A DNA stretch of 64,000 nucleotides, taken from positions 13,472,758 through 13,536,757 of the forward strand of contig CM072166.1 of the NCBI GenBank assembly GCA_036850595.1. The letters are read 5' to 3'. Below are positions 12,462-22,870 of the stretch, piece by piece. The position numbers and the translations under genes are program-made. The notes beneath the pieces were generated by a model. That model was given only the letters and a program-made list of their open reading frames with translations. It was not told the DNA's origin and did not search any database. The stretch comes from Rhyacichthys aspro. Lineage: Eukaryota > Chordata > Actinopteri > Gobiiformes > Rhyacichthyidae. The stretch's first letter is position 1. Each line of letters opens with the position of its first letter.

Positions 12462-12744
12462 CTGTGGCCAAAGCAGGTAGTCAGTTTAGAGTTACAGAAG
12501 ATCAGGAGCATGGCCATAGAAGAAAGTGTGATGGAAACGGGTAAAAATGTGAGGTAAGGGACAGATTGCAAAGGATTATAGGACTTTTTTTTCTGGAGGA
12601 CATGGATAAGGTGGTGGATGCTATACAAAACAACATGGACCATCCTCTCCATGCTGTAATTGTGGCTCGAAGTGAATTGTTTACAATAATACAGTAATTA
12701 TACTTATTACTTTTATTTTTTTTTTGTCTCATTTTGGTTGGTTT

Positions 12745-12850
12745 AATAATCAATCACTCAATCAAACTTTATTTATATAGCACCTTTCATACAGATTAAT
12801 GCAACTCAATGTGCTAAACACAATATTCTCAGTTTAAAAGTTTAAAAACA
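12745..12850. repeat. Teleost interspersed repeat (tttatttatatagcacc type), copy 1
   Basis: Carries caatcaaactttatttat followed by atagcacctttcata and caactcaatgtgcta, a text found all over teleost genomes. It lies just upstream of exon B on the minus strand, in the intron. Confidence 0.65.
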
Positions 12851-12889
12851 ATAGTGGCTTTGTTTCACTGTATTTCACTCAGTAAAATA

Positions 12890-13040
12890 GAATAGAGTAA
12901 AAAAGAGTAAAACAAATGTATAAAATAAAATAAAATAAAAATATATAAATAAATAAAATTTAATAATAAAATAAATTAAATTAAATTAAATTAAATAAGA
13001 ATCAGAAATTTTATTTATTTTTCTTTAAATTAAAGAAAGA
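12890..13040. repeat. A/T-rich simple repeat, copy 1
   Basis: Low-complexity runs of taaaa and taaat units, ending in short ttaaa repeats. Intronic if the exon model is right. Confidence 0.8.
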
Positions 13041-13232
13041 AAAGCATGTCTCTCAGATAGTCTGGAGCTTGTCCATGCAGTGCTCTATAAACTAATACTT
13101 TTTTTTTTTTAAATCAACCCCATAACCAACAGGCAGCCAGAGTGGAGACTTAAGGTGCTGTATTGGTATTACTGGTTTGGCCTCATTTTCTATTCTGCTC
13201 CATTTTAACATTAAGAATTCATTTGTCTATAG

Positions 13233-13715
13233 CAGTGGTTCTCAAACTGTGGTACTAGCTTTGGGACCCTTAGAAGTTTTATTTTTGAGACTCAAATTAA
13301 AAATGATAGACTGAGGTGCATTACTATTATTATTATTTTTAAATGCAGCTCCATTATCCTTCACCAGAGAGAGCCCAGTTTGATCATAATCTATTTTATT
13401 GTGTCCAAATAAAAAACAACTACTTGTGGCAATTAAAGCCCAGCTAAACTAGATAGAAAACTATTCATGTCAAAGTGAAACCATTGAGAACCTGTTAAAG
13501 TCCAACTAAAATCAACAAAAAACTTTAAAAGACCAACTAAAACTGCCCTAAATCCATTTAAGTCCAACAAGAAACTCTTAACTCTATTTAAATTGAACTC
13601 AACTCACTTTAGACCTGTTTTATTTCCATAGTCATTACTGTAAATGTAGGTGGTACTTGGAGAAACTATAATATAACGAGATGATACTTGGTGAGAAATA
13701 GTTTGAGAATGACTG
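13233..13715. mobile_element. hAT element 4, copy 1, inside the exon A-B intron
   Basis: The ends cagtggttctcaaactgt and agtttgagaatgactg form imperfect inverted repeats. The flanks GTCTATAG (13,225-13,232) and GTCTGTAG (13,716-13,723) are an 8-bp duplication with one mismatch. The right half contains phrases like gttaaagtccaactaaaa, close to the minisatellite unit of element 2. Confidence 0.8.
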
Positions 13716-13769
13716 GTCTGTAGATACAAAGAGTACATAAACTGAAAACTTAGACCACTGAGTGCTTAC

Positions 13770-13954
13770 TTGGCAGACATATTGTTCCAGACGTATTGTT
13801 GCTTCGACGTTCCACTCAAGTGACATGCTTCTGGGAGACTGGACTCGTAATGGCCTGTGTCAGTGGTCAATGCTCCTGTGGGACGCAGCAGCTCCTGTCT
13901 GTGATCCTGATTACCAAAACTCCACATGACCCGTGTCCGGAAGGGTAACCGAGA
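13770..13954 (-). CDS. Exon A, copy 1: internal coding exon of an unrecognised protein
   Basis: This 185-bp block on the minus strand is bounded by a very good acceptor (long T-rich tract ending ttttttccag, just above 13,954) and a gtaagc donor (13,764-13,769). Only one minus-strand frame is open; the other two hit stops. It encodes about 61 residues, hydrophilic, starting SRLPFRTRVMWSFG and ending YVWNNMSA, with one cysteine and an NMS glycosylation motif. The reading enters in phase 0 and leaves with two bases of a codon, which is exactly what exon B (12,215-12,461) needs. Copy 2 carries an identical block. I do not recognise the family; an extracellular segment just before a membrane helix is inferred from exon B. 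No upstream exon was identified. Exon status rests on splice signals and phase only. Confidence 0.6.
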
Positions 13955-14044
13955 CTGGAAAAACAAAACACAGAGGAAAAAAAGAAAAGTTAGACTTGCA
14001 CTAAACAGATTTCTATCCATTTTAAGTACCTTACCTCAAGTAAA

Positions 14045-15000
14045 TCTTAAAGCTCCAGCTTCTTTTATTTAAAAAAAGGTAAAACCGGACCAGTTTTCCA
14101 CCACAAAATACTGATATGTTAGCCTGGCCAGCCAGACCGACTTTCTCTTTGTATTACATACAGAGAAAGTTAGTCTGGGATCGATGGATTTAAACAGGAT
14201 TTCAAGGCAGGACCATGGGCAGAACTAACGCTCGCTGCGTAAACCAATCAGAGAAGCCACGAATGTGACGTAAGGAAAGCGAAACTTATTCTAGTTGTCA
14301 ACAAACCACAGCGTACACCAGCGTGGCTCGAGAGAGAAGATGCTTCGGTGACGGTGAATGACTTCTGTTGTTTTTGTCAGAAAAATCTGAGGACACAGGG
14401 TGTAATATCGAGTTCAGTGCTTATTTCGATCGTTGTAAGCTACCGAAACCTGCTACTGTTTTCTCGCGCTCAATATGACGCGAAACAAAATCCCGCCTCC
14501 CTCGCTACGATTGGTCGGAAAGAAAGTGCCGGAGCAGAAATCGGGGGCAGATTGGGCGATTCAAGACTAACTTTCTCTGTATGTAATACAATGAGAAAGT
14601 CGGTCTGGCTGGCCAGGCTACTGATATGTTACATTAAATCGAAGTTTAGAGCTTACCTGAAACTTTTAGCTTTGTAGTTTACCATTGTAGACTGTATCGG
14701 CATTTATCCATGTTTTATTTGCTGCCTGTCTATTTTTAGCTTTTTTGAGCTGTTTCGCTGTTAAATAATATGTATTTTGCAACAGAACAATCCATTTCCT
14801 TGCTTTATTTCCTTGGTCCAATGGGAGCGCTCCTTTTTACTGGAAGGAAGCTGTGATTGGCCTATTAAAATCCTTAATTATAAGGGCTAGATCACATCTT
14901 AAGGCCTCATTTTTTTTTTTAAATAAATGATTTCTTACAATAAGCTGTTTGGTGATTAAACTATAAATGCTACAATAAAAAAAAAAAAAATCTGGTAATG
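14045..15000 (-). repeat. Older interspersed repeat, minus orientation, copy 1
   Basis: Read in reverse it resembles 10,410-11,030: both share the gtctggtttta region, the agctcaaaaaag / gagaaacagc text, the gctcccattgg stretch and the taataagct/atcattt end. It is split by the MITE at 14,120-14,620. Confidence 0.65.
14120..14620. mobile_element. Long-TIR MITE with 9-bp TSD, copy 1 only
   Basis: A 501-bp element starts tagcctggccagccagac and ends with its inverse. The inverted repeat continues for about 58 bases with few mismatches and includes a subterminal palindrome around actttctc and gagaaagt. It is flanked by an exact 9-bp duplication CTGATATGT (14,111-14,119 and 14,621-14,629). It sits inside an older repeat and is absent from copy 2 through a larger deletion. 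A 9-bp TSD with long TIRs fits Mutator-like elements, but I cannot fix the superfamily. Confidence 0.85.
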
Positions 15001-15179
15001 GACTTTTAACATTTAGCTAATTTATGTTTAAAAATAATGTAATCACAGCTTTTCACTTGATTTTCCATTTACAATATACAACCTACATCTGTAGTATGTA
15101 AAAATCCTGGTTAAAAATGAAGGAAAAAACATATTTTGGGCTTATTTTCAAAGTTCAAGTGAAACGCTGTCACATCTTT

Positions 15180-15380
15180 TCCCTATAATTAAGACAAACA
15201 GCCGGAGCAACAGGGTCAGCGGGGCAGCAAACAGGAAGTAACCTGACGCAGTGTGTCGTTGGTTAATGCCACGGGACTGTTTCTGTTCCTTTGACACCAG
15301 CGTAATTACGGCTCATAAATTATGCTGCTGGTGGTGGTTCAGAACAGGAGCTGACGTTGGGCGAACACAGTCTAAAAAAT
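15180..15380. promoter_or_regulatory. Possible conserved non-coding element, copy 1
   Basis: Balanced composition, free of repeats, with a homeodomain-type core in gcgtaattacggctcataaa and a nearby tgctgctggtggtgg. Nearly unchanged in copy 2. No coding frame. The regulatory role is inferred from appearance only. Confidence 0.25.
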
Positions 15381-15718
15381 ACCTGGCTACAATTTTGAGA
15401 AACTACTGAATATTAAAAAGTAAATAAAAGCGTTACAGAAATAAAATACAAACACGTAAATAAATTAAAATTGGAATATAAAACATACGGCATTAGAAAT
15501 CGACATAAACAAAGGGCAGAATGAGTTCCACTGTGGGCTATCGCTCTATCAAGACTTTAGCATCTGGTTAGCAATGTTAGCTACATCTCAGCAGCCACAC
15601 ATTGCATTGAATTGTAATTTTATGTTTTTAATTTTATCATTAGGAAAGATATCCCATAATGGTGTACGTAATGTCGACAATCTAAGACGTTAGCTGTTTT
15701 AGCTACTTCCTTTTTGCC

Positions 15719-16180
15719 TAGGGTGACCATATTTCCAGCCCTTCAAACTGGGATACTTTTTTTCACAAACTCACCGGCAGATGAAAAATTGTGTCGGAAA
15801 GTAGGTTTTCAGTTTAAAAAAAATGGTTATTCTAATGTATTATAGTAACAAAACCAGAGCAATTATGTATTTGAACATACGTAACTAAAAAAGCTCCAAA
15901 AACATGACCTTTTCAGACCATGACTTAAGCACATTATAGATGCACATGTTCTGAATGAAGCTACATCCTCAAGTTAAGTATAAAGACTGTTTATGTGTAA
16001 AAAACATGGGGCAAATGAATTAAATGACAAAAGTCTATGGAAAACTTCTGTTAAGTTTGCATCAGTGACATAGGGACATGGTCGGTTCAAAACTGGGACA
16101 TATTTGTGTTTTTACAGATATTTGTTGGGACGTGTGAAAGCGGGACAATGCCTATGAAATATGGACAAATGGTCACCCTG
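15719..16180. mobile_element. hAT-type element 5, copy 1
   Basis: The left end tagggtgaccatattt matches the inverted right end aaatggtcaccctg. The flanks tttttgcc and tctttgct are a decayed 8-bp duplication; copy 2 keeps a better pair. The interior has the 'gggacatatttgtgtttttacag' type of text common to a teleost hAT family, and no coding frame. Confidence 0.75.
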
Positions 16181-17061
16181 TCTTTGCTATATCTCTTACA
16201 GAAGGATTCCAGAGTCCCACAATCCTGCACTCATCCTCCTTAACTCCATAAACAGATCAGGTTCATCGCTTAACGCTAACAACTGCTCACTGATGTCCAT
16301 AGTGTACCATAGTCCAGACCAGAATGCTGTTTATTTTTTAATGTGTTGGTAAACTGTGGTGAAAAAAGCTAAAATCACCAGAGTTTAAAGTGTGTTCATG
16401 ATTTTTTTTTCAATCTCCAAGGTGTCAGAAAGCACGAAAATAAAAATAAAAGCATTACAATTTTTAAAAAGATGGATACGCTTTTGTCCATCTTTGTGTA
16501 GTCTGTAATAGGTGTTGGTTCTCACACATTTGGCTATTAATATCCTTGAAAAACAAAGATGGATTTGTAGGAAGTATGTGCACAAGCTACATGTTTGCCA
16601 CAGAAATAATTTGTAGCCGACTTGTTTAGTGGAATGAGTCGGAGATTAGGATGCATAAAGTATGAGTTTGTTTCGGTTCAAATGAGAAGCAATCAGGCCG
16701 AGTTTGTGTACCTAGGCAAGGCATGAAAAATCTGGGGACTTTCCTTCCCACAATCCCTATCTGCTGGTTGCTTTCTGTTGCTCTGCACACACACGTCGAG
16801 CCCCCGCGGACTGAGAGCTATTCCTATGATCTACGTTCAAGGCTCAAGACCTAAATCTTGGCCTTGACCCACGGATTCCTCAGTTGTCCGGTTAATCCCG
16901 TCCCATCCCACCGACAATCCCGTTTCCTCCCTCCTCGCTGTCCCGCCATTGATCCGTGGCTCAGACAGAAAAACATACACGGCTTGGACTGATGAACACA
17001 CACACACATCACCCATTTAACGCCTCCACAACACAATCTATTCCTCTCCATCTTCTCGAGC

Positions 17062-17144
17062 TGACCCCTGACCCCCTGATCTCTAAACTTCTCACATCTC
17101 ACTTCTCCTAAACTACTCCCAACATGCTGTTTGACCTCTGACCT
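17062..17144 (-). promoter_or_regulatory. Two DR1-type nuclear-receptor motifs, copy 1
   Basis: TGACCCCTGACCC at 17,062-17,074 and TGACCTCTGACCT at 17,132-17,144. Read on the minus strand, the second is AGGTCA-G-AGGTCA, the consensus direct repeat with one-base spacing bound by RXR heterodimers, HNF4 and COUP-TF proteins. They are 70 bases apart in a pyrimidine-rich block (16,740-17,200). Function is inferred from motif match only. Confidence 0.4.
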
Positions 17145-17565
17145 TCTGTTATGTTCCACCAATACTCTCCTTTTTTCATTTGCCGATAATGAGCTAATTG
17201 CTGTCTTCATATAAGAGTCAAATTAATGCTACTTTATTCTGAAGAGTAGCTGCATTAAAAAATTATGTGTGAAAATACATTTATTGATAGAAAGTGTGTT
17301 TCAGTGACTCAAATTAATAGCCTAGATAGAGTAATTAGGGACTAGCAATAAATAGCAAATGCAAAAATGTTAAATTAACATGGTCCCAAACATATGATCG
17401 TTATATTACTGTTTTTACAAGAAAGAACATTTTGGACTATAATTGCAGACTCAATGAAAAGCTGAGTATAAATGTATTATTTTAACTGTTGGGAGCTGTT
17501 TTGTAGTTTTTTTAAATTTACTTTTAGGCCATGTCCACATATTTGAAACAGTTTGACACTTTAAT

Positions 17566-17621
17566 CCTACATGGATCTTTTTTATTGACGTTTCAATCCT
17601 ACATGGATCTTCCTGAGGTCA
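17566..17621. repeat. 32-bp minisatellite, short allele (copy 1)
   Basis: The unit begins cctacatggatctttttt and ends gacgtttcaat. One full unit plus a partial second unit starts at 17,598. Confidence 0.85.
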
Positions 17622-18057
17622 AACTTTCTCACATGACACTCCCATATATAGGTTCTGATCACCAATTAGTTAACTGATAGATTTTTTTTTATTATTATTA
17701 ACAACAATAAAACAAACAAACAAAAAATCCAAAATGAGCTTTTCCTAAAATGATCTTAATAAATAAAATAAAAATTACAAAGATTATTTATATATAAAAA
17801 TACAGTTTTTAATGTTGTACAATTAAATGTTTTTTGTATGTCAGAATGATTATGTTTTTGTAAGAATGAAGTTGTGATTAATGGTTTGATTTGATTGGTG
17901 TGTCACACATACATCACACCTGTATCCACTTGATCAATTAACCAATTTGTTTTCAATAAAAAGCAATCTTTGGAGTAAGTGTGCAGGCATTACTTTATTT
18001 TTCAATATGTCCGCATACGACACAAGTCAACTAAACAATACTTGAGTATCAACAAAC

Positions 18058-18107
18058 AATACCTTTATTTAATTTTTTTTATTTTTTTTTATTTTTTTTT
18101 TTATTTC
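18058..18107. repeat. T-rich simple repeat, copy 1
   Basis: Runs of T with occasional A. Shortened and rearranged in copy 2 (52,816-52,845), where a neighbouring caataccttta unit is repeated. Confidence 0.8.
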
Positions 18108-19059
18108 TTGCTATTTTACATGATCCTAGAATAAAAGTTATGTTTGTGTCGTTACCATGGGTATGCGCATGTCTGTTTTACACATAGTCTTTGAGAGATG
18201 TTTGCCTGAGATGGCTGTGTGATTTAATGCTGGGCTTTTTAAAACATGCTTCCCACATATTTGGCTCTTCTTATCCTTCATAAACAAACACAGGTAAAGA
18301 TAGAGCACTGGGATTTATAGGAAGTATGTGTGCGAGCTACATATTTGTCAGTTTGGTCTTAGCAGGAATCATTTGCAACTCATTACACCGAGCTAATACG
18401 AGCATGTGCAAACTGGGCTGTTCCCCATGAGCTAAAACATCATTTGTGTGTGTACGGGAGGCCATAATGGACAAAAAGAATACTCAATATGAACAGGACA
18501 TTAGTCTTACTAAAATCAGACTTTAAAAATATGGATGGTGGATATGTAAACACCTAAGTCCAGCTGGAATTGCTATTATCTAAGCTAACATACTTAAATA
18601 ACATGTTTTTTGTTGTGCTTTTGCTGCATCTATACGGCGTAGTCGGACTGGAGCTGTACTAAATAATCTGGATATGCTTCACGATCTGGAAGCTGACTTT
18701 TTGCTCAATTGTTTGGGACTTATGAGGTCATATTATAAAACAGTGTAATGTACTGAGCTATATGTGCAGCTAACTGACACTGATGCCACTATATCTACAT
18801 CGAGGTCATTTCTAAATAAACATTCAACCTGATTAACGGTTTGTTATGATTCCTACAGCCCTCAGATCAGCTGTTTGTCAGGTCAAATACACGATTGAGG
18901 AAACTGTTGAATAACTCAGATGTTGCAGATGAGCCAACCTGGTCCACTGACCCTCCCCAGCAGACCTCCCTCGCTCATCAGGTTCAGACGGCTTTGTTTG
19001 AGAAAGTCCAGCTGACCCCCTTTGAGAATCCGAGGGGTCTGTAAACACTTAGGTCGGAT

Positions 19060-19170
19060 TAGTTCAGAGATGGAGGCCGCGGCGGGGGGAGGGGAGGACC
19101 GGGAGGGAGGTGGAAGAGGTTGGAGATGGCAACGATACGGCAGCGCAAGAAAGCGAGGCGCTGCGGTAGA
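19060..19170. other. G-rich patch, copy 1
   Basis: Purine and G-rich on the plus strand (ggcggggggaggggaggacc and similar), with several G runs that could form a G-quadruplex. A 36-codon frame from the ATG at 19,070 is shifted in copy 2 by a 5-bp loss, so it is unlikely to be coding. Confidence 0.45.
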
Positions 19171-20383
19171 CGGGAGATAACAGCCTGGTGTGTCATTTGT
19201 TTAGAGTAACGGCGAAAAAGAGCTTTGACCTTTGAAAACTTGACCCTTAAGATTTAGTTTAAATAAATAAGACTGTACTTTAGTTTACGGCAGACACAGA
19301 AGGATAATATTCAAAGGTGCATAATGTGCAGTTTTGCATAATATTGTTAAACTTAATGGAACACCAGCTCCTTACAACTACCACATTTATAAGCCTCTTG
19401 TGTCTCTTTTTGGGTCAGTTTGTGTTCAAAAGATTAGAATATGAGCAAACATTAAGTGTAATGTCCAGTTTTGACAATAAACGGATGTAACATTGCATTA
19501 TCTGTGCATTCAAAGCTTATGACTGCTTGAGGTACTGTTGTTGAGATATTGGGCTGTATAAATAAAATGGAATTGAAAATCTGGCATGTCTCAGTCAATG
19601 TAAAAGTTAAACAGTCAGTGAGGGATGTCATTCCACTGAAAGGGTTTCCTTCTTTAAAGTGCATCACATTAAACTTCATCTTTCATCTTTTTTCATCGCT
19701 GAATATGATAAACCACACATTTAACTATACTATTGTTTACTGGTCAGTCTCACACAACTTATATATACTTTTCAAGATGTTAAAACAGAAGATGGTTCCA
19801 TTTTTCTCAGTCCTGTTACCAAAACTCTTGAGGACAGGTAGAAAAAGCTATGTTTTGCGTAGTTTTGGTAGATATTCTTAATATTTTCTGTAAAAACATT
19901 AACTTTTTGTGCATATTTATATGTAAAATGTCCTCGAGACACACATGGCACCCTCTCAGTGGAATGACCCCCTTCAGAACTGGAATTAAGTTGTAATATC
20001 TGCACTAAAAGTAAGGAGTGACTATTTGACTGGTTCGTTTCTAGTTTAATGTGACCTCTTCGACTAAATAGTCAGACATATTTACCACAGCACAATCCCT
20101 CACTTTTTAAATATCGTATCTATGCCTACTTTACAGACTGAAGCCATAGTCGGGTCCGTCCCACTCACAGACTGCAGTGACCCATTCATTCTAGACTTTA
20201 ACAGGCTCTATTTTGTCTCCTAACAGTGGTATCTGAGATCTGTGGTTTTACCTTCGTGTTCTGGACTGTTTTAAACATAAGCCAGAGCTGCGTGTTACGG
20301 CTTCAATGGGACTGAAACACAACCAAAGTCTGGCTCAATAAGAATAAACACCTGACTGGACTCGACCTATTTTTGATTTCCAG

Positions 20384-20462
20384 ATACTTTAATTGGTTCA
20401 GCAAGTTGCAAACCGATGTTAATGCTCCGTCTTTACAAGCCCGGTGTTCCTTTTACCAGCAG
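20384..20462 (+). CDS. Weak candidate exon, copy 1
   Basis: A 79-bp plus-strand block lies between a good acceptor (acctatttttgatttccag) and a moderate gtacct donor. It reads YFNWFSKLQTDV... in one frame. The open frame runs on through 20,669, and the minus strand is also open across 20,484-20,708, which is unusual in this AT-rich DNA. Both copies are identical here. I do not recognise either product. It could equally be a conserved non-coding element. Confidence 0.2.
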
Positions 20463-20904
20463 GTACCTTTCCGCCCTCGTCCATCATCTGCTGCCTTTCC
20501 AAAAGCTCATGTTGAAGCTGTGCATATAAAAGTCTGGTTTCCAGGGCGCTGCCAGAGTAAACTGGGTGGTATACGGTTTAGAAACATTTCCTTCTTTAAG
20601 AATGAGGGTCCCTGGTCCCTGTTTGTGATGGAACAGTCTCGGCTCTGCCAGAAGCTGCCCATTTCTTAGGGCTCTTTGTGGCTCCGAGGAACACTTAAGA
20701 AACCGCAAGTTATCATTGGAGAGAGGCGGCCATCAGCATCAACCTGCACCCCATTATACTCGCCTTACTGACCCTCCACTCCAACAGCAAAGGCAAAGCA
20801 GTCTGCGAATTTCCAGTCCTCCTTAGAATGTGAAATAATAATAATAATAAAAATAATAATATAAAAAAATCATTAAAAAATGGTTCCAGTTCAAAATTGC
20901 AAAG

Positions 20905-21290
20905 TAAATGGTCTGCATTTATATGGCACTCACTGCACTCAAGCGTCCCATTCACTACTTTGCACAGACACACTTACAGTGCTGTGAAAAAATATTTGCC
21001 CCCTTCCTGATTTTTCTTCCTGACTTTTCAGATCATCAAACGTTAAACATTCGACAAAGACAACTTAAGTAAACACAAAATGCAGTTGTTAAGTGATTTT
21101 ATTGAATAAGGGAAAAAAGATATCTGAACCTACATGGCCCTCTGTGAAAAAGTAAATGCCCCCTAAACCTAATAACTGGTTGTGCCACCCTCAGTAGCAC
21201 ATTCACATTCATAAAAGCTAGGTCTGACTTCTTGCCTAAGGACATCTCGTTGGAGAAGGGATAGAACCGACAACTTCAGGGGCCATTTAC
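20905..21290. repeat. Teleost repeat split by a DNA transposon fragment, copy 1
   Basis: The outer part (gtctgcatttatatggcac, then cttgcctaaggacatctc and an ataga-accgacaactt piece) is a widespread teleost repeat. It is interrupted at 20,977-21,194 by a different element. Confidence 0.6.
20977..21194 (+). mobile_element. DNA transposon terminal fragment, copy 1
   Basis: Begins cagtgctgtgaaaaaatatt followed by tgcccccttcctgat, and includes cctaataactggttgtgcca. This is the conserved terminal region of an abundant fish DNA transposon, cut off after ccaccctcag. No transposase remains. Confidence 0.65.
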
Positions 21291-22499
21291 ACAACACCAA
21301 ATGCCAGCTCGTTGCGTAATCCAAACAATCTGCATTCCCATAGATACTCTCAGGTCATGAAAACACTGTAGTATGTCTTCCAGGCCTGTAGGGGTGCTGT
21401 AACCAGTCATTACATACAATAAGAAGACAGGTTTAGTCTGCTTCCTTTTTATTCGTGGAGTTTTCCGAGCAAACTGAACTCTTAAGTATGGATTAAATCA
21501 TGGATTAGTATACTCAATGCCTGCGACATCCTCACAGTTTATTTGAAAGCATAGTGTGTGGAGTCACTACTACATAATATAATAAAAACACCTCCTCAAC
21601 AGTATTCAATTGGCATATTTTCGTCCTTATATAAATTAAAGTCCTAGATGCAACAGAATCTTGCTTTTTTGGCAAAATGTGCAGCCTCTAAATGGATTTA
21701 AACTGAACCTTAGCAATACATTTTAAAAACATGACATACATAGAGAATAAACTAATAATTTGTCTGTTTAGTTGGATGCAAATCAGTAAACTTCTGTGAA
21801 TAAATCTGTCAAGAAAATCACTTCCTATCCAGAAAAGTAGATCAGAACAAAATCAATAGAACCAATCAAGAATCAAAAATACACCTCCAAACACTCATGG
21901 ACACAAACAATAAAATAAAGAAGTAAAAGTAAAAAAAACAAAAAAACCCAATAATATACAGTTAGAGTAAATATGTGATTTACGTCATGTGTTGTAGTTC
22001 ACAAAACCAGTCTTAAGGCAACATTTTAAAGGCCTTGAACTCATCGTGGACTCAGACTTATTTTGGTCTCAGACATAGAGGAGCAGATGGGTATTGTTAA
22101 AAGGAATCAAGAACCTGGCTAACTTTTATTTATAATATTTATAATTCCCTCTAGTGGCAAAGTTGCTTTTTGGTTCTATAGGATTTTTAACTTCCAATAC
22201 AAATTTCGTGACCTTGTCTTGCATGGATACCGACCAAGAGCATTATCACATGAAAAAATAATAAGATTTCATATCATCTTTTTTCCATTCTCACTTGTTC
22301 AACATAAACGTAACACAAGGATAACTAAGATGGGAAATATAAAGGACTATTATATTTTGCAGACTATTTTAATGCAGTGTCCTTAACTAGCTGTACTTCA
22401 CGTCTAAATATATAAAAAGTGGTTTATTTTATTTCTAATTCTGATCAAAAAGTGACAAACAACAACATTTCAGTGCCATTACATTATAGATACGGTCGT

Positions 22500-22870
22500 T
22501 ACATTCTCTTTACTGACCCTCACTCCCGAAGCTCACAATGTACTTTCCATGTCCCGTCCTACTGCCAGTTTACACACCTCTCCCCTCCGCCCTTTTGGCA
22601 GTGCCAGCCTGCACACCTTCCATCTTGCTTTCCTTCCTTTCGCCCCGCGCCCATCCATCCACACTGTCAGCACTCCATCAGTCTTGTCCGGCTGAGTGGT
22701 CAGGATGAATGGCGGCGCTGGTTGCCAGGTCCGTGCTGTTTTATAAACACGGCCGATAGCTCTGGTCTGGTGTGTGGCCCTCGTCGACGCTAAAATACTA
22801 CGTGTAATGTCTTTTAATGCCACATGCAGCAAAAGGGCTGCAGTGTAACAGCGGGGCGCCTTGACCACCG
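22500..22870. promoter_or_regulatory. GC- and CpG-enriched block, copy 1
   Basis: This is a local rise in GC and CpG (for example cgccccgcgccc, ggcggcgctgg and ctcgtcgacgc) in AT-rich surroundings. Frames of 124 (plus) and 111 (minus) codons overlap antiparallel and neither resembles a protein family I know. It is a possible promoter, first exon or conserved element. Confidence 0.3.

Noticed and set aside
12462..12652. 5' extension of the exon B frame to an ATG at 12,652 (189-codon single-exon gene)
   Set aside because: The upstream part is disrupted by indels in copy 2 and is separated from exon B by a plausible acceptor, so it looks intronic.
14640..14665. Strong ttcag/gtaagc donor upstream of exon A on the minus strand
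   Set aside because: It sits inside the older interspersed repeat, and no protein-like frame leads into it.
14348..14677. 109-codon plus-strand frame
   Set aside because: It lies almost entirely in the MITE at 14,120-14,620 and runs through its inverted end; no transposase similarity.
16851..17210. 119-codon minus-strand frame kept in both copies
   Set aside because: Composition follows the pyrimidine-rich strand bias. No splice logic or family resemblance, and near-identity of the copies gives no evidence of selection.
19070..19177. Frame starting MEAAAGGGEDREGGG in the G-rich patch
   Set aside because: Copy 2 has a 5-bp difference in the G run that shifts the frame, so it is not maintained.
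22419..22868. Overlapping 124-codon plus and 111-codon minus frames
   Set aside because: Antiparallel frames in a GC-rich patch reduce stop codons by composition. The minus frame is shifted in copy 2 and neither product is recognisable.
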